The notes under the pieces were generated by a model that made no database searches, was not told the DNA's origin, and was given only the letters and a program-made list of their open reading frames with translations. A DNA stretch of 64,000 nt from Filosporella fistucella (Eukaryota; Ascomycota; Leotiomycetes; Helotiales): positions 2,441,531 through 2,505,530 of the forward strand of contig JAQJZZ010000015.1 in assembly GCA_030077755.1 (NCBI GenBank), read 5' to 3'. This document shows positions 11,037 to 23,483 of this stretch, piece after piece. The position numbers and the translations under genes are program-made. The number at the start of each line of letters is the position of its first letter. Position 1 is the stretch's first letter.

Positions 11037-12631
11037 TTTACGTATGTAGAATTGTGCTGGACCCGGTAGTGAGCTGCTGGAGACACTGAGCACGTCCCAA
11101 GAATTCTTTCTTGTGGTTGAGAGTCATGAGGCTGAAGTGCTTCAACTTCTTGGCGCGGGGTTAAGGTGTGGCAAAGCGAACAACGTCCGTGGATTGGAAT
11201 TTTTACAACAACGGAACTCTCTAACCACGATTATCTTGCCCTCGTCCCGCAGATTCGTATTTATTTCTAAATCATGTCTTGATCAATTCTATGTAGATTT
11301 CCTTGCATTTACTGTGGCACATTCGGGACAGGACAACTACTCAGATTAAAACTCGCTGGCCAAGGAAATCCAACTCTCCAAAACGAACACACCATTTCCG
11401 ACGCCTCATCAGCTCCTCCCTTGACGGATTTGCGAAATTGGGAATCCACTTAGACACCTGTGCCGATATCCTGACATCGATGCTGCTCTCAATTTATGAT
11501 GTATTGATGGAATTTGTTGCTTCGGGGCGATACTCCACTTGGGCCACCGCCTCGCCTGGAGAAGTAAATTTGTAGCCTTGCTAATGAATGCAGAATATTT
11601 GTCCCTTTGTAGCATCTTCTTAAAATGAAGCATGGTGTTTCTACAGCAAGCTTGTAGCACAATCGAAACCAATTAGATACAGATTCGAGAAACCTTTCAG
11701 CCCTGTATTATCCATCGCTCGAGAAAACCCTTTGCCCGCATCTCCCGCGAGGTGGACGCTTTCGAATGGAGATATGGAAGTCATTTACAGTATTTTGAAA
11801 TTTTCCACTATACGACCTGGCGTTTCAATCAGTTTCGTTTTTTCCATTTCTCAGCTATCTATGCCTTTGGATCTTCAAATTTTCCCAATGTGTAACAAGG
11901 TTGCAGGGGGGTCTTACGCTGCTTAGTATCCAAAGCCATGAATGGTCTTCTCGATAGTATAAATGGAATACAGTCATAGGATATCCTCAGGAATTCATTC
12001 CAAGAGGACTGGCCCACTCCATCGGAACTAAACATTTGGGCCACCAGTGTAGCATGTTCAAAACAGGCCACCTTACTCGCGGTTTCTTATACATAATTTT
12101 GCAAGTTCAATCTGCAAGACGAACGGGAAAGTCTCAAATCAACCAATAAATCCGTTAGAGAATGAAGGATACATCCCTTCTCCATGGCAGCATATGCCAC
12201 CGCACAGCATTTTCGCCGTATGTCCTTTTAGCTCTCCGTGACGCAGAGAACTCTCCCATTCGGCCGAATAAGACGTTCCTCGCTGCATCCACAATTTTCT
12301 TGCCTTAGAAAATGAGTTTGCTTGGCATGATAGGATCAGGCCACCCACGCGACCCGCGACATCTGCCTTCCGCTACAATTCCCACCTGGATTTTTCTTTT
12401 CGTGGATTGCCTTCTTTGCCTGTATCCATATTTCTTCACCGATATCGCCCCGAACAGACCGCCGAGTGTCATAGTCCTACATCTTACTGAATTTGCCCTG
12501 AAATCGTGATATGTTGAGCGCTGGGCTGTTCTTCTGTTTCTTGGTTGGCAATCAATCCATTTAATCAACCAACCTATATCCATACATTCCTTGCGGGAAT
12601 CAAACATGCACCTCCTGACTCAACGCCGTAT
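11037..12631. other. Intergenic, about 1.6 kb
   Basis: Only short ORFs of 100 codons or fewer on both strands, none recognisable. The first few hundred bases are the promoter side of the phosphatase gene. Confidence 0.45.
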
Positions 12632-14499
12632 CTATGCCGTGGCGCGTTGACTAATGTACGATTTAATCCCTTTCGCCCCCTGATTAGACAGCCATCTCCT
12701 AGTCATCGCCTCCGAATCTTCTACCTCCTCTTCCTCCTCTCCCTCGTGGTACGTCTCGATAGCAACGTGCATCGGCTCTTTGTCGAGCAGCTGGGACCTG
12801 GTGTTTATCACTGGGCTTCGTTTCACAACTTGTTCAATTGTAGCAGGGAACCTCTGTGGCTGGAATACCCTTTCGTTGAGATATACTGCCAGGTTGAACA
12901 TTGCGGAATCGGCTTCTCGATCAAGAGCTGCTTTGGACTCGGCTTGCTTGTCATCGGGTAGTTCTTTCATGCCAAGGCCCAATTTCTTAATGATTTTCGT
13001 CATGATCTCGTTCAGAGCATCTTTCAAAGCCTTTCGTTTGGAGCCATTTTGGCGAATCTCCTGAGCCTCTTCAATGGTGACATCAGGTGCAGGCACCGAT
13101 GACTCAAGGCCACCTATAGGTCTAGTGGGCTCAGTCTTTTGCTCGGTGTTTTTCTCGTGTCCTTCTTGTTTTGTCCCATTATTCTCAAGTACTGAAAATC
13201 CAATGCCTCTTGAAGATCTAGTGGACTCTGTCTTTTGCTCCGTACTGTTCTCGCTTCTGTCTTCTTCTGTCTCACCATTCGCGGGTACCGACGATCCAAG
13301 GCCTTTTGAGGATCTACCCGATGTAGCTGGTGGCCAGTTCAAAGGAAGAGGCTCAGTAGACACCCTGTTTTCTCGAATGTTGGCTGAAATTCTCAGAAAT
13401 CTGTCCGCTTTACCTCCCCTATCAGTCCATACCGTGCGAGTAGGTGGACCGTCATCTCTGGGGCCCCGAGGTCCGTTGCTCCGCGACATTTGATTGCCGG
13501 CCTCGAAACGTACAGCTTGGGAAGATAGATCTGATGTTTTGTTGATTTCTTCAGAGGTCCTCGCGCTTGTGTCCCAGTGTTCGCGCAAAGAGCTACACCC
13601 TTGTCTTCTCTTCAATCTCTTTTTGCTGCTTGTGTCTGTTATTTTGCCAGCGTGAATCACATCTTCCCTGAGGGCTTGTGTTTGGTGGTAGACTACCATT
13701 TCCGAGTATCTCAGGGCGACGATTCTGGGATGAAGAGCGACGAGAGAACCTGACATACATTGGCTGTATTCGACTATTCGAATTGTCGTTATTTCGTTTG
13801 AAGTTTGGATCTCTGTTGGCGTCTCGATTTCTGACGACATACATTGGCTGTGTTCGACTATTCCATTCGTCGTCATTTCGTTTGAAGATTGGACCTCTGT
13901 TGGCGTTGCGATTCCTGACGACTCTGACGACGCTGATATATCTTGCGCCCTTAACGTCGCTGTAAGTCCTTGAAATTTTGTGGTGTAGGCAACGCCTCTT
14001 GGACCACGCCTCTTGGACCACGCCTCGCGGATGAAGCAGATCTGTAGGCGCCTTTCATTCTCTGACCACTCGGTGCCGGAACTGGGAGCGTATTCCAGGT
14101 GACAGATTTGCGAACACGGGGCCGAACGGTTGGCGTTAAATTTACAGGTAGTGATTTAGATCTTTGTTTAGAAAGCGTCTTTTCTTTGATAGCCAGACGC
14201 CTGTCTTCCACCCTGTGTTCTCGGGGTGATTCGCTAGATGTTATTTCCAATTGATTCGGGTTGTGAGAAAAGATGCTTGTGGGTCTTCCATTGGGGCCAA
14301 TGCTAAAATCTGGTGACTGGAAAAGGTAGATGAGATTGGCATCATATCCCTCATCGTGCTTGCATATGGCTGAATCTTCTTTACCTTTACCAGAAGATTT
14401 GTACTCTTTACGTTGGGTTTGAGTCAATATTGTCAAACAGACTCCTTTCGCATTCACGCCTTTCCCCTTTGTTCCCACCGGTCTTTTGTGAATCCCCAT
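12632..14499 (-). CDS. Large disordered protein whose reading frame is broken by a 14-bp duplication
   Basis: From the ATG at 14499 (MGIHKRPVGT) one frame runs to a stop at 13951. A second frame, open from about 14007, runs to 12632. They become one continuous frame of 618 codons (617 residues) if one copy of the exact 14-bp tandem duplication at 13994-14021 is discounted. The protein is low-complexity: Arg/Ser/Pro-rich N-terminus, two tandem 28-residue units (encoded at 13752-13919), then three imperfect units of about 31 residues around SSVPANGETEEDR, STEQKTEPTR and similar, and a more ordered C-terminus with a predicted helix (KALKDALNEIMTKIIKKLG) and an acidic EGEEEEEVEDSE run. No known domain is visible; function unknown. 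Annotation pipelines may instead model an intron over the duplication. Confidence 0.55.
13752..13919 (-). repeat. 84-bp tandem repeat, two units, inside the disordered gene
   Basis: Units 13752-13835 and 13836-13919 share most bases, starting with GACATACATTGGCTG. The unit length is 28 codons, so the expansion keeps the frame. Confidence 0.85.
13994..14021 (-). repeat. Exact 14-bp tandem duplication (frameshifting)
   Basis: GCCTCTTGGACCAC occurs twice head to tail at 13994-14007 and 14008-14021. Fourteen is not a multiple of three, and the two sides of the duplication are open in different frames. Confidence 0.95.
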
Positions 14500-17400
14500 T
14501 CTCAAATATATACTGATGAGCCTTGTAGCCTTGTTTATGAGTGATAGTGGTTGATCGTGGATTTTAATTGAATTTCCACTTCAAATCCACTGCAGAAGAA
14601 TTCTCAGATTCCGAATATTCAGGGTGTCGTAGGATCCGGATAGCAAGCTTGAGATGGAAACTGTTCTTTTCAGTTAGATTGGATAAATCTACAATATTGA
14701 ATGTTTTCCTTAAGCAGGTTGCAGATCTGAGATTATAGCAGCAGAATATCTTTCACTTAGGGCAACAAAGCTTCGAAGTCAAACTTGAGGAGTCGATCTC
14801 TGGACGTAAGGTGGTCAAATCACTGTGTCATGCCTAATGAGACGTATTCTCAAAATAGTTTTGGTTTTGAACGAGTTTGATGGGGCCTAAATTAGTAAGT
14901 TCAACTGAAGATAAGTTCTGGGTATTACCTCTGTATAAACCCTAAGATGGATGAGGACAGTTTCTATGATGGCAAGCATAGCTTAGCGCCAATATATCTT
15001 TTTCTGGCTGAGAATTGCGACAACATGTGTCTGCTAAATTGAGCTTGATTGTGACTTTTGTACAGACAGTCGCATAATGGGCAGGATTTGAGCCCGAATC
15101 CTCCTGTTGTAGATCCAAAACCGGATCCTGATATCTCCATTTATTTCACTTTCTCTTTCCCCTTCTGCAGATTGGCATTCAAAAACTTTGCGCTGTATCC
15201 ACTCCAGAGCCTCATAATAGCTTGACTTACTTACCCAGTTATAGACTAGGTACTGGACGGGCTTTTCGGACGTTAAGTCTGGTAGCGAGTCACGAGGTGT
15301 TCACCTGACAGGGAGCACATGACCTTCAAATCAAGACCCGGAAAGGTACGTCTCAATCGTCCTCCTCTTGATCCACCTCACCCACACTCCAGATGGCTCA
15401 GAAACGACCACGCCACATGAAAGCGCATTGACTTCCTCCACTTCAATCCTGCACCCACGTGGAAAGGTAAAGAAGTTTCATTCTCAAAGTTCAGCACCGA
15501 TAAAAATTGAAAATCGGAAGATGTCGGAGCCTAAAAGCTCCACTTTTCATCCACCAGCTGTCTAACTCTCTTTCACCCATTTTCCCACGGGGTTCCTCGG
15601 TCCGTCTGCATCGTGAATTACTTGTGAGTGAGGCATTAGTGAGGAATTTGCCTCTGCAGTATCGTGGGTAAGCAGCACATGGGCATCATATCGATCTTTC
15701 ATCCCGTGCAAAAAAGTTGCCTTGGGAAAATGCAACGGTAGGGAGAGATGAAGGCACCATCATGGCGGCCCGTTTGTGCCTAACGTTTACAAGGGAACAG
15801 ATGACATGCAATTGAGACTTTCTGAAGCTTACTTACTCGGTCTATTTGCATGTGCGTTTCTTGGTCAGGACAGAAAAGGAGCGCATGTCTTGTCCAGCTG
15901 CTCTTAATGATGTTGGCCCATCCCGAAGAAAAGCCATAGACGATTAGTGTTTTGCCGCTACACGCGTTCCATTTCTTAAGTAGGCTGGTAAGAGTCGAGA
16001 AAGAGTATGAGCAACATGATAAGGGAGGAATAAAATGGCGCATGTTTCAATACCCTCAGATCCGGAAAGTTTGTGCAATAATCACTGATCCGGGACAAGC
16101 ATTGAGGCTGTGTTGATGCAAAGAGTAGATAGGCAAGGTAAGGCACTTTGCGGGAAAGATGACCGTATGGCAATCGACAAATGAGGAATGCTCCTGCGGA
16201 AAACTCTGTTTGTTCTCTCCGGCCGGCATTAATTATTGAAGCTGCTTCACGATACTCGTTTCGAGGACGAGGGAAAGTTCCTCATGGTTACAGCTGTATG
16301 GCTCCGAAAGGGGAGAAGATGGGTCCTTGTAGGCGGAGGTTCCACTGCGGGCGGACTGAAGGGCATACGGTTACGGGGGAATGGTCGCCTCTGATTTGAT
16401 TATGTTGTAGCAGGCGAAGTATAGGGGAGTGACCTGGACCTGGAACTGGGATAAATAGGACCGAGGGGTAAATGGCAGAGATAAGGATTCGGGAGGTTGG
16501 ACTTTTGAAGATTGTGACGAGAATTTTGGAGAGATGGTAGATGAAGTCCGCAGTAGTGGGGGAAGGTATTATGGGACGAGCTGATGGTACGGAGTATTGA
16601 TGGTCATTGCGGATAAATGGATACCTTTATCCGGGGAAGTCGTGATAGCATCATGATTTCCTGATGTCTACAATCAAAGATCTGTGAAACTGAGTGTGAC
16701 GGTGACGATTACGACGTGAGTCGACAGAGGTGATACAAGCGTAAGCCACTGAGGAAGTGCAGATTGCTAGGGATGGCTAGAGACACACTAGGTGATAGTG
16801 GGAGTAGTAAGTATGGAGTAAAATTGGCCTGGCTTGGTGGTGCTCTGGCAGTGATAAAGACATGTGATGAGTGCCCCTCACTCTCCTTATCCTCAGCTCA
16901 ATCGTCCTCCAATCTACATTTTAGTAACCCCTCCTTTGGCTGTCTTGTTGAGCTTAAGCTGATCCACCATTATCCACTGTTCAATTGTTCACTGGGTACA
17001 GAATGCTCGTACTTGTCTTCTGATTCTGGCCCTTTGCAGTGGAGTGCATCAATAGTTCACACTTGCCTACCTGAGACTACTGTCTTAATGACAGACTGCT
17101 GGCTTGTGAGCCTGATTTTGGCGCATTTGCCATTCCGATCTCTTCTTTGGTCGATCGATTTCTTGCATTCATTCCCTATGTTCTGCTAGAATTTAGTATG
17201 GTTGGTACTCAGGTACTTGAGTCCCTATTGACAGTGCCCTCTTATTCTCCTGATTCCGACCACCAGCCTTCATCTCCTGCTCATCATCTCCAGGTGCCCA
17301 TCTCATGTTTTCAGTCTCCCGTTCCTTGAATACTTCCTTGACAAGTCTGAAACTTTCTTTGACTTTCCGTTCCTGGAGGATTGATGTAAAATGATGCTGA

Positions 17401-18060
17401 CCCTAATGCTGATGCCAATCCTAAATGCTTTTCACCTCGTCCGGTTTTGATACGGCGACGGGTTTGCGTCATGGGCGTTAATAGCTCCACTATAGGCACC
17501 GTCCCACGAATGAGAAGCCTATGATTTGAGCTTTCCTCACTGATCGCATCGCTCCACCCAGCGACTGTTAGTGGCACATCTGCCCGTCAACAGCGAAACT
17601 CAGCACTGGGACTTCCCACTATTTTCTTCTCTCAGCCACTCACACACCCTCCCCGCACAACTGAAATGGCCCAGGATTAAACGGTAATAAATGTGCATCG
17701 ACGTAAGTTAAGAGAATTGACTCGAACTTGACTCCATTCGATTAGACTCCCTCTGACTTCACTTTCCGCCCATCCCCAGCCTTGCTCTGGCCTTGCTCGT
17801 AAGTGAACTTCATCTTCGCTTCCACTCCACGCCCGCTTCGTCAGATTCTATAAGAACGCCCCAAGCCACCGTTCTCTGTTCCCGTTTAAACTCCCAATTC
17901 TCATCTTCACTCACCATCATATTGCAATTTCCAGCAATATCAACCTCCTATATCCTCTCTCTATATCTACATCTAGATTCAGACACTCGTATCCAGATCC
18001 AACCTCACATCTACCCCTCACTCTCACCTCTCCACAACATCACACTCCACAACCAGCAAT
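14500..18060. other. Long intergenic region, about 3.5 kb
   Basis: No ORF above 142 codons and none with recognisable protein character. The last few hundred bases are pyrimidine-rich with CCTCTATCTC-type stretches and form the leader and promoter side of the mannitol dehydrogenase gene. No tRNA could be folded convincingly. Confidence 0.45.
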
Positions 18061-19292
18061 ATGAAGGCTGTACATTTCGGTGCCGGTAACATTGGCAGAG
18101 GTTTCGTTGCTGAATTGTAAGTTTTGAATATCAAATTTCGAGGTCCATACTTTCCTCGTGTTCACATGCTGACTGTAACAGCCTCCACAACTCTGGATAT
18201 GAAGTCGTCTTCTGCGATGTAATGGATAGCATCATCGACCAATTACAAGCCTCCAAATCATACAAAGTGATTCAAGTCGGCGCCGAAGGAAACAGCGAGA
18301 CCACCATCACAAATTACCGTGCCATCAATTCGAAAACACACGAGGCAGATGTTATCAAGGAGATTACCACCGCAGATATCGTCACTTGCTCCGTTGGTCC
18401 AAACATCCTCAAGTTCATCGCTCCAGTTATCGCCAAAGGAATTGATGCCAGACCAAACGACGCCACTCCAATTGCTGTCATTGCATGCGAAAACGCAATC
18501 GGTGCGACAGATACCCTGGCAGAACACATCAAGCACCCAAAACACACACCCGAAGACAGGTTAGAGGACCATCACGAGAGAGCCAGATATGCAAATTCTG
18601 CTATCGACCGTATCGTCCCAGCTCAAGACCCCGATGCCGGCTTGGATGTCAAACTCGAGAAGTTCTACGAGTGGGTGGTTGACAAGTCACCTTTCCATGA
18701 TCACGAGCCTCCCGCTATCAAGGGTGTGAAGTGGGTTGATGACCTGATTCCATATATCGAGCGAAAGCTTTTCACCGTCAACACCGGCCACGCTGCGGCA
18801 GCTTATCACGGCTACTACCAACGGAAGACAACTGTCTACGATGCGCTGCAAGATCCTGAAATCTTGGCTGAGGTTAAGAGAGCTCTGACCGAGACAAGTC
18901 ATTTGATCGTCGGAAAGCACGGCATCGAGGAGGATGAACAAAAGGAGTATATACAAAAGATCATCACACGTATCGGCAATCCCCATCTCGAGGATGCTGT
19001 AGAGCGTGTTGGTCGTGCACCATTGAGAAAGCTGAGCAGAAAGGAGCGTTTCATTGGTCCCGCTGCAGAACTCGCTGAGGATGGTAACCCATTCGACGCT
19101 CTTCTCGATGCTGCTGAGATGGCATTCCGTTTCCAGAACGTGGAGGGTGATGATGAGAGTGTTGAGCTCGCTACGATCATGAGCGAAAACTCACCCGAGG
19201 CTGTAGTTGAAAAGGTTTGCGGTCTGACATCGAGTGATAAATTATATCCTCATGTCGTGGAGGTGGTGAAGAAGGTGCAAGCTGATGCATAA
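18061..19292 (+). CDS. mpdA: Mannitol-1-phosphate 5-dehydrogenase
   Basis: Two exons, 18061-18116 and 18182-19292, split by a 65-nt intron (GTAAGT, TGCTGACTG branch, AACAG). The 388-residue product has the same length as well studied fungal M1PDHs. The N-terminus [14 protein letters not shown] is the Rossmann NAD-binding motif (G7-x-G9-x2-G12-x-G14). CENAIGATD and [18 protein letters not shown] follow, the latter carrying the catalytic Lys of the polyol-specific long-chain dehydrogenases (K214 here; K213 in the Aspergillus enzyme, from memory). It interconverts fructose-6-phosphate and mannitol-1-phosphate with NAD(H) in the cytosol, the entry step of the fungal mannitol cycle. The gene is complete and shows no anomaly. 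The symbol follows Aspergillus usage. Confidence 0.95.
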
Positions 19293-20210
19293 TTGTATTT
19301 TTGTATATTTTCGTTTCTTTGGCGAAATGGGTGGGAAAGTGAGCGTTTTCATTGCGAGGATATACCGCATCGGTGGATTTTGTACATGCCAGGAACAAAT
19401 GCCTGGGGGGCATCAAAATTCGAATATGACACTATACATTATATCTTCTTGCGGAATCATGTGAGAAGTAACTCGTTGGTATTGGTAAGGCTGAAGATGC
19501 CACGGGTTTCTTGGTTGGACAACGTTAGGAAGGGAAAGCAACGAGTTTGAAAAAAAGTATTGAGAACGATGTAGAGCGAAGGATCAAAACGTAGTAGCAG
19601 CTTGAAGGTGAAAGATGATCGGAAATATACTCTTAAATGCTCGTACACAGTTGAGAGCAAGCCAGCAGCTTGGACTTGTAGCCAGCGCCAGTGTATCTCG
19701 TCGCAGTGAATCAAGTAGAGTTCAGATCAATCCACTAATGTGGAACATGCCGGGAAGATATTCACAATCTGGAAAGCGGTATATGACGAAGTTGATATCG
19801 CACTGGCCGAAGCTGCGAAAGAAGACGCAATACGCTTTCCAAGAAAGGAAATATAAAGTTAATCTGCTTCGGTAGACAGCCAGTTGAGGTCAAGTTGAGG
19901 TCTGGAGTTTCACAGCACAAAATATTGACCAACCCTAATTAGGTTAGCTCCAATTCATCCCACGATCGCAACTGTGACCTCGAAGCTGTGCAAATGGACA
20001 GATAATTGTCAACATTCAACAACCACAACTCTCCACCAATTTCCCTCCCTTCTTCCGCTACGGCATTACCTTGCCCAAATCATCCACGATATTCCTGATT
20101 GTTCACAACAAATCTATTCGTGCAGAGGTCTCTGCTAGGCGTTGGCGAAGCCACATTCCTTTCTTATTCCGACCCCTTAACACACTCCCACATCGGGCAT
20201 AGCTTTCACC
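19293..20210. other. Intergenic, about 0.9 kb
   Basis: 3' flank of the mannitol dehydrogenase gene and promoter of the COPI gene. No other feature seen. Confidence 0.5.
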
Positions 20211-23095
20211 ATGCGATTAGACGTGAAGGTGGGTGGCTTCTCTTTTGTACAAGCTGTCAAACATGTTGGATGTGCTGGAAGGCCTGGAAATGGGATCAGA
20301 TCCCTCCCCGCGCAGACATCCCAAAAACAAGAGCCTAGATTTGAGAGAGACCATTGTTATTGGCACCATGATTCCGAACACTACTAATTCGGTTTACAAA
20401 TTACAGAGACAATTATTTGCGCGGAGTGAGAGAGTCAAGGGAATCGATTTCCATCCAGTTGAACCTTGGATTTTGACGACATTATACAGTGGTATGTGTA
20501 GGCGCAATTATTGTAGCAGCTGAGTTAATCGAGTATAGGTCATGTCTACATATGGTCATACGAGACTCAAGTATGCTCCTCCTTTTGAGTCTGCGGACCT
20601 GCGCTGACCGTACAGGCAATTGTGAAAACATTCGAGTTGACAGATGTACCTGTTCGAGCTGGAAGGTTCATTGCGAGGAAGAACTGGATTGTATGCGGTT
20701 CAGATGACTACCAACTACGAGTCTACAACTATAATACCTCCGAAAAGATCACTTCCTTCGAAGCCCATCCTGATTATATTCGAGCCATCGTCGTCCACCC
20801 TTCACAACCTTTCGTTCTCACCGCCTCCGATGATATGACAATCAAGCTTTGGGATTGGGACAAGCAGTGGAAATGTGTGCAGGTTTTTGAGGGACATAGT
20901 CATTATGTTATGGGTTTGGCCATCAACCCCAAGGACACAAATACATTTGCCTCAGCATGTTTGGACAGGACGGTAAAGATTTGGAGTTTGGGTTCTTCCA
21001 CAGCAAACTTTACACTGGAGGCACACGAGACCAAAGGTGTCAATCATGTTGACTACTACCCACAATCCGACAAGCCATATCTTCTTACCACGTCAGACGA
21101 TAGAACGGTGAAGGTCTGGGATTACACCACCAAGTCTTTAATTGCCACTTTGGAAGGACACACCAGCAATGTCTCGTTTGCTTGCTACCACCCCGAACTA
21201 CCAGTTATCATCTCTGGCTCCGAGGATGGAACAGTCAAAATCTGGCATGCCAACACATACAGGCTGGAACAGTCGTTGAATTATGGCCTGGAGAGAGCCT
21301 GGTGTGTAAGCTACCAACGCGGAAAGCAAGGCGTTGCTGTTGGTTTCGATGAAGGTGCCGTGGTTGTGAAGATGGGAAGAGAGGAACCTGCTGTGTCAAT
21401 GGACAATTCTGGAAAATTGATCTGGGCTAGACATAGTGAGGTGGTTTCGTCGATAATCAAGGGCGGAGGTAAGAGTAATTTGAGCCTTAAATGTTCCATA
21501 CTAATTGTAGCAGACGCTTCGTTGAAAGACAATGAACCGATTACCCTTCCTACGAAAGATCTCGGCACATGCGAAGTTTACCCACAAACCCTCCTCCATT
21601 CTGCGAACGGTCGATTCGTATCAGTCTGCGGAGATGGTGAATTCATCATTTACACTGCTTTAGCTTGGAGGAATAAGGCTTTCGGATCTGCTCTGGATTT
21701 CGTATGGGGCTCGAAAGAAAACAGCAACGATTACGCCATCCGAGAATCTGCTACGAGTGTCAAAATCTTCAAAAATTTTGTGGAGAAGTCTGGAGGTCTC
21801 GATGTAGGCTTTCAAGCGGAAGGTCTGACTGGTGGTATTTTGCTTGGTGTAAAGGGACAAGGCGGAATTGGGTTCTTTGACTGGCAGACTGGAGGTTTGG
21901 TTCGAAGAATTGAAGTAGACCCTAAGGAGGTCTACTGGTCTGAGAACGGGGAACTCGTCTCGATTGCCTGCGAAGATACTTTCTACGTTCTTCGTTTCTC
22001 GAGGGAAAATTACCTTGCTGCAGTACAATCCGGGCAAGTTGATGATGATGGAGTCGAAGCAGCATTTGAGGTTGTCACTGATATCAACGAAAGGTAAGCG
22101 ATTTATCTATAGCGCATGATCATGACTAACTTTGCAGCGTCCGCACTGGAGAATGGGTTGGAGATTGCTTCATTTACACAAATAGCACCAACAGATTGAA
22201 TTATCTTGTTGGCGACCAAACGTACACCATCTCGCATTTCGATCAACCGATGTACCTTCTTGGCTACATTCAAAGAGACTCCCGAATCTACCTTGCCGAC
22301 AAAGATGTCAATGTTACCTCTTTCGCCCTCTCTCTTTCGGTTGTTGAGTACCAAACCCTCGTTCTCCGTGATGACATGGAATCAGCGGCAGAACTGCTTC
22401 CATCGATACCTGCAGACCAACTCAACAAAATTGCTCGTTTCCTGGAAGGTCAAGGTCACAAAGAACTGGCTCTCGAGGTTGCCACTGATCCAGAGCATAA
22501 GTTTGAGCTGGCATTGGCTCTTGGTCATCTAACAATTGCTCTTGATCTTGCTAGGGAAGCAGATGTTGAGCACAAATGGAAGACGGTTGGTGATGCAGCT
22601 TTGGCTGGATGGGACATCTCGTTGGCAGCGGAGTGTTTCACTGCGGCAAAGGATCTCGGATCATTACTGCTTCTCCACTCTTCTACTGGTGATAGGGAAG
22701 GATTGAAGGCGTTGAGTGCACAAGCACAAGAGGCCGGTGCTCACAACGTTGCTTTCACCTGCCTGTGGCAACTTGGTGATGTTGAGGGGTGTATAGATCT
22801 TTTGACAAGTACAGGTAGATCAGCTGAGGCTGTTCTGTTTTCACAAACATATAAACCAAGTGTCACAGTCAAGACGATTGGGTTATGGAAGCAGAGTCTG
22901 GAGAAGGAGAAGAAGGGCCGAGTCGCGAAGACTGTTGGTGTACCAGGAGAGGATGACGAACTTTTCCCTGAATGGGAAGAGTATTTGCGACTGGAGAGCG
23001 AAGGCACTACTCTCGTTGATGTCGATGGCGAGAACGAAGGCGTTAATGGAGATGACGAGGTAGAAGAAGAAGTCGCAGCTGAAGTTGAAGAGTAG
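20211..23095 (+). CDS. SEC27: Coatomer (COPI) beta-prime subunit
   Basis: Six exons by phase and homology: 20211-20228, 20407-20491, 20539-20570, 20616-21468, 21511-22093 and 22138-23095, giving 842 residues. The start MRLDVK joins to RQLFARSERVKGIDFHPVEP, the typical start of Sec27. The N-terminal half is a pair of WD40 propellers (YNYNTSEKITSFEAHPDYIR, SDDMTIKLWDWD, SACLDRTVKIWSLG, TSDDRTVKVWDY, SGSEDGTVKIWH). The C-terminal half is an alpha-solenoid (YLLGY, KIARFLEGQGHKELAL, LLLHSSTGDREGL) ending in an acidic tail. It is part of the COPI coat for Golgi-to-ER and intra-Golgi vesicles and binds dilysine cargo signals. The first intron is unusually long (178 nt) and lies after six codons. The 42-nt intron (21469-21510) is a multiple of three and free of stops. 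Confidence 0.95.
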
Positions 23096-23483
23096 TGGTG
23101 TTAGTAGAATGTGTATGCATTTTGGGAATGGGCCGGGATCTGGGTGGGAAAAGAATTGACAGCAAAGTAGCTTCGTCATCCAATTAACGTTATGAATATT
23201 GCGGCAACTCCCATGTACTTCTACGGCCACCGCGAATGGTTTATGTATTCCTTCTGTTGGCTGAAGCTTAAGGCAGCTGAGAGATGACTCAGATAATGAA
23301 GGAAACGAACACAGCGATTGGCGGTCTTCCTGATCTGGTACATCTCCGACAACTCACATCTCAGCCCTATGCCAAGCCGAAGGAACCCCTTTCATATATG
23401 TCCCCAACCAGGTAGCACCCGACCGAGTGGTCTCCGGTCTCATCTATCCCACTTCATCACATTATCTTTTAAAGTCCGACAAT
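23096..23483. other. Intergenic between SEC27 and the Zn2Cys6 gene
   Basis: About 390 bp holding the SEC27 3' UTR and the regulator's promoter. No other feature. Confidence 0.5.

Noticed and set aside
13593..14021. 142-codon minus-strand ORF starting at the 14-bp duplication
   Set aside because: It reads the 84-bp repeats in a third frame; the continuous 618-codon frame made by discounting the duplication explains both flanks better.
15070..15110. GGATTTGAGCCCGAATCC, tRNA T-arm-like sequence
   Set aside because: No matching acceptor or anticodon arm could be folded around it.
16764..17189. 141-codon plus-strand ORF
   Set aside because: No conserved motif and Leu/Ser-rich composition typical of pyrimidine-rich noncoding DNA.
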